A DNA stretch of 10,692 nt. Source: Brevundimonas sp. GTDB taxonomy: Bacteria > Pseudomonadota > Alphaproteobacteria > Caulobacterales > Caulobacteraceae. Numbering within the stretch: the first letter of the stretch is position 1; the number at the start of each line of letters is the position of its first letter. Below, piece by piece: positions 7,319 through 10,692 of the stretch. The translations under genes and the position numbers were made by a program. The notes under the pieces are model-generated. The model saw only the letters and a list, made by a program, of their open reading frames with translations. It was not told the origin of the DNA and made no database searches. The DNA lies in contig JANJTI010000194.1 of the NCBI GenBank assembly GCA_024711185.1, positions 1-10,692 on the forward strand. Direction: 5' to 3'.

Positions 7319-7347
7319 TTGATGTTGTATTCCTGCAGGGTTATGGA
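7319..7347 (+). promoter_or_regulatory. Candidate promoter of the ArsR-SRPBCC operon
   Basis: TTGATG at 7319-7324 and TATGGA at 7342-7347 are separated by 17 bp, with the -10-like hexamer inside the inverted repeat described next. The match to the sigma-70-type consensus is partial (4/6 and 3/6). This is a suggestion supported mainly by position, about 29 bp upstream of the start codon. The surrounding 7300-7375 stretch is notably more AT-rich than the rest of the window. Confidence 0.35.
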
Positions 7348-7360
7348 ACGGTTCATAACC
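7339..7360. promoter_or_regulatory. Inverted-repeat operator candidate for the ArsR-type repressor
   Basis: Arms GGTTATG (7339-7345) and CATAACC (7354-7360) are perfect inverted repeats around an 8-nt centre. The right half contains its own shorter palindrome, GGTT-CAT-AACC (7350-7360), and the left half a GTT-ATGG-AAC one (7340-7349), so two dimer sites may sit side by side. The repeat ends 15 bp before the ATG of the repressor and overlaps the likely -10 region, the usual position for ArsR-family autorepression. The region between the divergent start codons (7164-7375) would also allow effects on the TonB operon, but the repeat is about 175 bp from that start. Confidence 0.6.
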
Positions 7361-7375
7361 AATGAGTAATAGGTC

Positions 7376-7696
7376 ATGGACGCTGCCGACGCCCTGTTCC
7401 GCACCCTCGCAGACCCGACCCGCCGGGCCCTGTTCGAGCGGCTGTGTCGCGAGGGAGAACAGACCGTCGGCGCCCTGACCGCGGGCGGGCGCGTGTCGCA
7501 GCCGGCGGTTTCGAAGCACCTCGGGGTGCTGAAGCAGGCCGGCCTGGTGCACGACCGCCCCGACGGGCGCCGCATCCACTACAGCGCGCGCCCCGACGCC
7601 CTCGCCCCCCTGATCGACTGGACCCGCCGCATGGAGGGCTTCTGGGAGACCCGGCTCGATGGTCTCGAAGACCTTCTGAAGAGGATGGACCAGTGA
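7376..7696 (+). CDS. ArsR/SmtB-family winged-helix transcriptional repressor
   Basis: A 106-aa DNA-binding repressor, full length for the family. DALFRTLADPTRRALFERL (residues 5-22) is the classic opening helix. The helix-turn-helix is at about 30-57, with recognition helix SQPAVSKHLGVLKQAGLV. The wing is RPDGRRIHYSARPDAL (61-75). The C-terminal helix, with W82, W90 and ETRLDGLEDLLKRM, makes the dimer interface. The metal-binding ELCxC motif of ArsR/SmtB is absent and the only cysteine is C24, so metal sensing by the classical site is unlikely. This subgroup (SdpR-like) is usually paired with an SRPBCC gene, as it is here: the stop overlaps the next start in GTGA. The start ATG has only a poor AGG 2 nt upstream. 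Autoregulation through the inverted repeat at 7339-7360 is likely by inference. Confidence 0.94.
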   Translation: MDAADALFRTLADPTRRALFERLCREGEQTVGALTAGGRVSQPAVSKHLGVLKQAGLVHDRPDGRRIHYSARPDALAPLIDWTRRMEGFWETRLDGLEDLLKRMDQ

Positions 7697-8124
7697 ACGA
7701 CGCCTCGCTCGCAACCCGCTCCGTTGTCGTGGAGCGCGACTTCCCGTGGCCGCCGGAGAAGCTCTGGCGCGCGCTCACCCAGCCGCACCTGATCGAAGCC
7801 TGGTTGATGACGAACGACTTCGCGCCGGTCGTGGGTCATCGCTTCAGTCTGCGCGGCGACTGGGGCGGGGTGCTGGACTGCGAGGTCCGCCTCGTCGAGC
7901 CGAACCGTCGCCTGTCGTACAGCTGGGATTTCGCGCACGGCGACCCCGCCTTCGACCTGAGGAGCGTCGTGACCTTCACCCTCGAACCTATCGCGACGGG
8001 CACGCGGCTGCGGGTCGAGCAGGTCGGTTTCCGACCCGAACAGAAACAGGCCTTCGGCGGCGCCCGCGCGGGCTGGGCGCGGTTCCTCGAGAAGCTCGAG
8101 GATTTGCTGCCCGCCGTGGACTGA
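7693..8124 (+). CDS. SRPBCC / AHSA1-like (START-fold) protein
   Basis: A 143-aa cytoplasmic protein of the Bet v1-like SRPBCC superfamily, AHSA1/CalC group, which forms a deep hydrophobic cavity for small ligands. Evidence: VVVERDFPWPPEKLWRALTQ (residues 11-30), then EAWLM, GHRFSLRG, CEVRLVEPNRRLSYSW, TFTLEPIATGTRLRVEQVGF and the C-terminal helix GWARFLEKLEDLL. The order and spacing are those of the family, and the length is normal. It starts at GTG 7693, whose TG(A) is shared with the repressor's stop; AGAGGA lies 7 nt upstream. This ArsR-SRPBCC pair is widespread. The second protein is assumed to bind or act on the compound that relieves repression, but this is mostly unproven and the ligand here is unknown. 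Confidence 0.93.
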   Translation: MNDASLATRSVVVERDFPWPPEKLWRALTQPHLIEAWLMTNDFAPVVGHRFSLRGDWGGVLDCEVRLVEPNRRLSYSWDFAHGDPAFDLRSVVTFTLEPIATGTRLRVEQVGFRPEQKQAFGGARAGWARFLEKLEDLLPAVD

Positions 8125-8150
8125 TCGATTGGAGAAGGAGGAGGGGTGTG

Positions 8151-8366
8151 ATGGGGCTCGAAGGTTGGACGCGGTGGCTGCACCGCTGGGTGTCGGCGAT
8201 CTTCGTCGCCTGCGTGGTCGCGGCGACGGCGGCCGCCGCAACGGGCCAGGAAACGGACAGCCCGATCTTCTACGCGCCGCTGGCTCCGCTCTCCGTGCTG
8301 ATGCTCAGCGGTCTCTACCTGTTCGTGCGGCCATGGGTCCGCCGCCGTGGGCCGGGAAAGGCGTAA
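8151..8366 (+). CDS. Small two-helix membrane protein, function unknown
   Basis: A 71-aa protein with two predicted membrane helices: about residues 13-31 (VSAIFVACVVAATAAAA) and 43-60 (PLAPLSVLMLSGLYLFV). They are joined by a short polar loop, TGQETDSPIFYA. The arginine-rich tail RPWVRRRGPGK and the positive N-terminal Arg/His suggest both ends face the cytoplasm. The start at ATG 8151 is supported by a strong GGAGAAGGAGGAGG element just upstream (8131-8144); GTG 8148 is in frame but closer to it. It follows the SRPBCC stop by 26 bp and precedes the DUF1801 gene by 4 bp, so it belongs to this operon. No known family is recognised with confidence, and no catalytic residues are visible. Confidence 0.75.
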   Translation: MGLEGWTRWLHRWVSAIFVACVVAATAAAATGQETDSPIFYAPLAPLSVLMLSGLYLFVRPWVRRRGPGKA

Positions 8367-8370
8367 GGAG

Positions 8371-8790
8371 ATGTCGGAGACGTCCGCGAAACCCGTTCTG
8401 CTCTCCGGGGGCAACCCGCAAATTCCCAAGGGCTATGGCGACGCCCCGGTGCAGGCGTGGATCGCCGCCGCCCCGGGTTGGAAGCGCGCCGTCTGGGGGC
8501 GCCTGGACCGGCTCATCGGGGAGATCGTCCCCGGCGTGCGCAAGGCGGTCAAATGGAATTCGCCGCTGTATGGCGTGGAGGAGGGGACCTGGTTTCTCGG
8601 CGTCCATGTCTACGAACGGTATCTCAAGGTGAGCTTCTTCCGCGGCGCGGAACTGGAGCCGCCGCCGCCGGTCGGCTCGAAGCAGAAGCACGTCCGCTAT
8701 CTCCACATCCACGAGGACGAGGCGCCCGACGAGGCGCAGTTCGCCGACTGGGTGCGGCAGGCCAGCCGCCTGCCCGGCGAGCGGATGTGA
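8371..8790 (+). CDS. DUF1801 (YdhG/YjbR-fold) domain protein, first copy
   Basis: A 139-aa soluble protein. The DUF1801 core is PGVRKAVKWNSPLYG (54-68), then TWFLGVHVYERYLKVSFF with RGAEL, which is the family pattern of a basic helix followed by a strand carrying the KW-x-x-P motif. The C-terminal segment KHVRYLHIHEDEAPDEAQF, DWVRQAS is the usual closing helix region. The biochemical function of DUF1801 is unknown; the fold resembles frataxin/CyaY-like proteins, and iron or small-ligand binding has been suggested for relatives. ATG 8371 has AAGGAG directly adjacent (0 nt) and AAAGG 9 nt upstream. A GTG at 8347 would overlap the preceding gene and lacks a ribosome site. It continues the rightward operon, 4 bp after the membrane-protein stop. 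Confidence 0.88.
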   Translation: MSETSAKPVLLSGGNPQIPKGYGDAPVQAWIAAAPGWKRAVWGRLDRLIGEIVPGVRKAVKWNSPLYGVEEGTWFLGVHVYERYLKVSFFRGAELEPPPPVGSKQKHVRYLHIHEDEAPDEAQFADWVRQASRLPGERM

Positions 8791-8817
8791 GCCACGAAAC
8801 CAAGGGAGACCCTGCCA

Positions 8818-9237
8818 ATGCCTCCGTCCGACTCCCCGGCGGTCGACTCTCCGTCCCGTCGGATCGACGAGAAGATCGCGGCGCTGGGCGACTGGCGCGG
8901 GGCGACGCTCGCCCGCGTCCGCGCCCTCATCCACGAGGCCGACCCGGCGGTCCTCGAGACGGTGAAGTGGCGCGACGTACCCGTGTGGGAGCACGCCGGC
9001 ATCCTGTGCACCGGCGAGATCTACAAGGCCGCGGTCAAGCTGACCTTCGCCCGCGGCGCCGCCCTGCCGGATCCCGCACGCCTGTTCAACGCCAGTCTTG
9101 AGGGGAACGCCCGCCGCGCCATCGACATCCGGGAGGGCGAGACGATCGACGCTTCCGCCTTCACCGCCCTCATCCGCGCGGCGGTGGAGCTGAACCTGTC
9201 GAAAGCTCAGCCGAGCGCGCGCGGCAAATCAGTCTGA
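8818..9237 (+). CDS. DUF1801 domain protein, second copy
   Basis: A 139-aa soluble protein, again DUF1801. RRIDEKIAALGDWRGATLARV, with R at 14, opens the domain. The core DPAVLETVKWRDVPVWEHAG (42-61) is followed by GILCTGEIYKAAVKLTFARGAAL, aligning by eye to the first copy's VRKAVKWNSPLYG ... YLKVSFFRGAEL. The remainder, ALPDPARLFNASLEGNARR then AIDIREGETIDASAFTALI, is the form seen in the larger DUF1801 group often annotated as hypothetical. Overall identity to the first copy is low outside the core, so these are old paralogues rather than a recent duplication. ATG 8818 has AGGGAG 8 nt upstream. It is the last gene of the operon, 27 bp after the first copy's stop. Its 3' end is 13 bp from the convergent tRNA gene. 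Function unknown. Confidence 0.88.
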   Translation: MPPSDSPAVDSPSRRIDEKIAALGDWRGATLARVRALIHEADPAVLETVKWRDVPVWEHAGILCTGEIYKAAVKLTFARGAALPDPARLFNASLEGNARRAIDIREGETIDASAFTALIRAAVELNLSKAQPSARGKSV

Positions 9238-9250
9238 GCGGGAAGGAAAG

Positions 9251-9327
9251 TGGCGCACCCGAAGAGATTCGAACTCCTGACCCCCAGATTCGTAGTCTGG
9301 TGCTCTATCCAGCTGAGCTACGGGTGC
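9251..9327 (-). tRNA. tRNA-Arg, anticodon ACG
   Basis: A 77-nt cloverleaf on the minus strand, with acceptor stem GCACCCG paired to CGGGTGC, discriminator G and encoded CCA (9251-9253). The D arm is GCTC/GAGC. The anticodon arm is CCAGA-CTACGAA-TCTGG with anticodon ACG. The variable loop has 5 nt, and the T arm is AGGAG-TTCGAAT-CTCTT. T8-A9 and the TTCGAAT loop are canonical. It reads CGN arginine codons after A34-to-inosine conversion by TadA. Convergent with the second DUF1801 gene. Confidence 0.98.
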
Positions 9328-9353
9328 GCACGGCCGCGAACGGCGAGGGCGGG

Positions 9354-9382
9354 TCTCTAGCGCACGGGGGGAGAGGGGGCAA
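9354..9382 (-). promoter_or_regulatory. Candidate promoter of tRNA-Arg
   Basis: On the minus strand, TTGCCC (9377-9382) and TAGAGA (9354-9359) are separated by exactly 17 bp. Transcription would start near 9347, about 20 nt before the mature tRNA 5' end. The discriminator after the -10 box is GC-rich (CCCGCCC), as is usual for stringently controlled stable-RNA promoters. The match is partial but the position is right. Confidence 0.5.
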
Positions 9383-9512
9383 GTCCCGGAGGTGCGGTTT
9401 TCGGAAGCCTCGTCCGGCGCCGCCCGCCCGCCCGACCGGCCTCCGGGGGTTCCGTTCCGCGGCGCCGCGGGCCAAGGTGCCGTCGCTTCTCCCCGACCTC
9501 GCCGAGACCGCC

Positions 9513-10691
9513 ATGACGCCCGACCTGTTCCGACGCCTCCGACCGCTGGCGGTCGCCGCTCTCGCCGGCTGCCTGGCGCTGGCGGGCTGCGCAACCGGTC
9601 CCTCGGCCGGGGCGGCGCCCCCTCCGCCGGCGCGGGGCCCGCTGGTGGCCGCGGCCAATCCGCTGGCGGTTGAGGCGGGGATGCGGGTGCTGCGCGAGGG
9701 CGGCTCGGCGGTCGACGCCGCGGTGGCGGTTCAGGCCGTGCTCGGCCTGGTCGAGCCTCAGTCGTCCGGACTCGGCGGCGGCGCCTTCATGATGCTGTAC
9801 GACGCCGCCACCGGCGAGGTGACCAGCTACGATGGCCGCGAGACCGCCCCCGCCGCCGCCACCTCCGAACTCTTCCACGAGGACGGCCGCCCGCTGCCGT
9901 TCCCGGAGGCGGTGCTCAGCGGACGCTCGACAGGCGCGCCGGGCGCGGTGGCCATGCTGGGCATGGCGCACGGGGTTCATGGGCGGCTGCCCTGGTCGGG
10001 TCTGTTCGCTGACGCCGAACGGCTGGCCCGCGACGGCTTCGTGGTCAGCCCCAGGCTGGCCGGCTTCATCGCCGCGACGCGCGGACAGGCCCGTACCCGC
10101 TGGGCGGACCGGTACTTCACGAAGCCCGATGGCGGCCGCTACGTCGCCGGCGACGTGCTGCGCAATCCAGCCTACGCAGAGACCGTGGCGGAGATCGCCG
10201 CCGGTGGGCCGGACGCCTTTTACCGTGGCCGCATCGCCGACGAGATCGTCGCCGCCGTCGGCGCCGAACCGCGCCCCGGCGCCCTGACCCATGCCGATCT
10301 CGCCGCCTACCGCCCCGTCGAGCGCGGCGCCCTGTGCCGGCCCTGGCGCGTCTGGGTGATCTGCGTCCCGCCGCCGCCCTCCAGCGGCGTCGCGGTGCTG
10401 CAGCTGCTGCTGATGGCCGAGCACACCCCGGCCATTCTCGAGGGGCCAGAAAGCGCCGGGGCCTGGACCGCCTTCGCACAGTTGCAGCGGCTGATGTACG
10501 CCGACCGCGACCGCTACGTCGGCGACCCCGGGTTCGTGCGCGTGCCCGTGCAGGGCCTGCTCGACCCGACCTATGTCGCGGAGCGCGCGGCGCTCGCCCC
10601 GACCCTGACCGGCGCGGCCGCGGCGGGGGGGCAGCCCCGCGGGGGGGGCGGAGGGCCCCCCCGCCCCCCCGGACCCGCCCGCCCCCCCCCC
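9513..10691 (+). CDS. ggt: Gamma-glutamyltransferase (lipoprotein-type), 5' part; runs off the window
   Basis: Cleaves gamma-glutamyl bonds of glutathione and related compounds in the periplasm; an Ntn hydrolase that matures by self-cleavage. 393 codons are visible. The signal peptide is lipoprotein-like: RRLR, a hydrophobic core, then LAGC twice (cysteines 20 and 26); the second is followed by ATGPSAG, so it is the likelier lipidation site. The large-subunit signatures VAAANPLAVEAGMRVLREGG, SAVDAAVAVQAVLGLVEPQS, GLGGGAFMMLYD and YDGRETAP (R109, counterpart of the substrate-binding Arg) are present. So are GAVAMLGMAHGVHGRLPW, LTHADLAAYRPVER, PPPPSSGVAVLQLLLM and YADRDRYVGDP with GLLDPTYV. The catalytic Thr at the start of the small subunit should lie just past the window edge. 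The last 20 or so codons are unreliable. ATG 9513 has only a weak GAG 6 nt upstream; no better start exists. Confidence 0.92.
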   Translation, partial: MTPDLFRRLRPLAVAALAGCLALAGCATGPSAGAAPPPPARGPLVAAANPLAVEAGMRVLREGGSAVDAAVAVQAVLGLVEPQSSGLGGGAFMMLYDAATGEVTSYDGRETAPAAATSELFHEDGRPLPFPEAVLSGRSTGAPGAVAMLGMAHGVHGRLPWSGLFADAERLARDGFVVSPRLAGFIAATRGQARTRWADRYFTKPDGGRYVAGDVLRNPAYAETVAEIAAGGPDAFYRGRIADEIVAAVGAEPRPGALTHADLAAYRPVERGALCRPWRVWVICVPPPPSSGVAVLQLLLMAEHTPAILEGPESAGAWTAFAQLQRLMYADRDRYVGDPGFVRVPVQGLLDPTYVAERAALAPTLTGAAAAGGQPRGGGGGPPRPPGPARPPP

Positions 10692-10692
10692 C
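10624..10692. other. Low-complexity G/C-only contig-end sequence, probably unreliable
   Basis: The last 69 bases are almost entirely runs of G then C, with a few A and no T, ending in a long C run. Within the gamma-glutamyltransferase frame they encode only Gly/Pro/Arg repeats, where the family normally has a variable loop leading to the conserved catalytic-threonine region. This is best explained by degraded base calling or assembly at a contig end, not by real coding sequence. Confidence 0.7.

Noticed and set aside
9205..9239. GCTCAG...CTGAGC inverted repeat near the DUF1801 stop as a tRNA terminator
   Set aside because: Only 6 bp with a 23-nt loop, inside coding sequence and without a T run on the relevant strand.
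9357..10424. Leftward open frame of 355 codons opposite the gamma-glutamyltransferase
   Set aside because: Shadow frame; the forward strand carries clear enzyme signatures throughout.

Overview
This is a GC-rich (about 70% G+C by eye) stretch of alphaproteobacterial chromosome. The GyrB C-terminus, the start-codon and Shine-Dalgarno style, the YfiR/TonB-receptor gene set and the small coiled-coil protein all suggest Caulobacterales (Brevundimonas/Phenylobacterium-like). The genus is an inference and was not tested. The left edge cuts gyrB. The right edge runs into a G/C-only, almost T-free tail that looks like poor contig-end sequence inside a gamma-glutamyltransferase gene.

Layout. (1) 3-683 (+): 3' end of gyrB. 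(2) 690-2369 (-): a small exported protein preceded by an apparently solitary cytosine-C5 DNA methyltransferase, probably transcribed in that order (methyltransferase first). (3) 2442-2930 (+): a small coiled-coil protein, divergent from the methyltransferase and followed by a hairpin between convergent genes. (4) 7163 down to 3039 (-): a tight three-gene operon of TonB-dependent outer-membrane receptor, YfiR-family periplasmic protein and a CHASE8-like hybrid histidine kinase, with gaps of 2 and 1 nt. (5) 7376-9237 (+): ArsR-type repressor, SRPBCC/AHSA1 protein (overlapping by GTGA), two-helix membrane protein and two different DUF1801 proteins. An inverted-repeat operator candidate lies just before the repressor. 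(6) 9251-9327 (-): tRNA-Arg(ACG) with a candidate promoter. (7) 9513-end (+): a lipoprotein-type gamma-glutamyltransferase, cut off before its catalytic threonine.

The most interesting unit is region 4. In the characterised YfiBNR system, YfiR represses a diguanylate cyclase through that enzyme's periplasmic CHASE8-type domain. Here the YfiR-like protein is translationally coupled to a kinase with a similar periplasmic domain but a His-to-Asp phosphorelay output, and an outer-membrane receptor heads the operon. This suggests a path from outer membrane through periplasm to kinase, in which the receptor takes the place of the outer-membrane component. Region 5 looks like a self-regulated small-molecule-responsive cassette of unknown ligand. 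The other genes are housekeeping or of unknown role. I saw no insertion sequences, CRISPR arrays or prophage genes.
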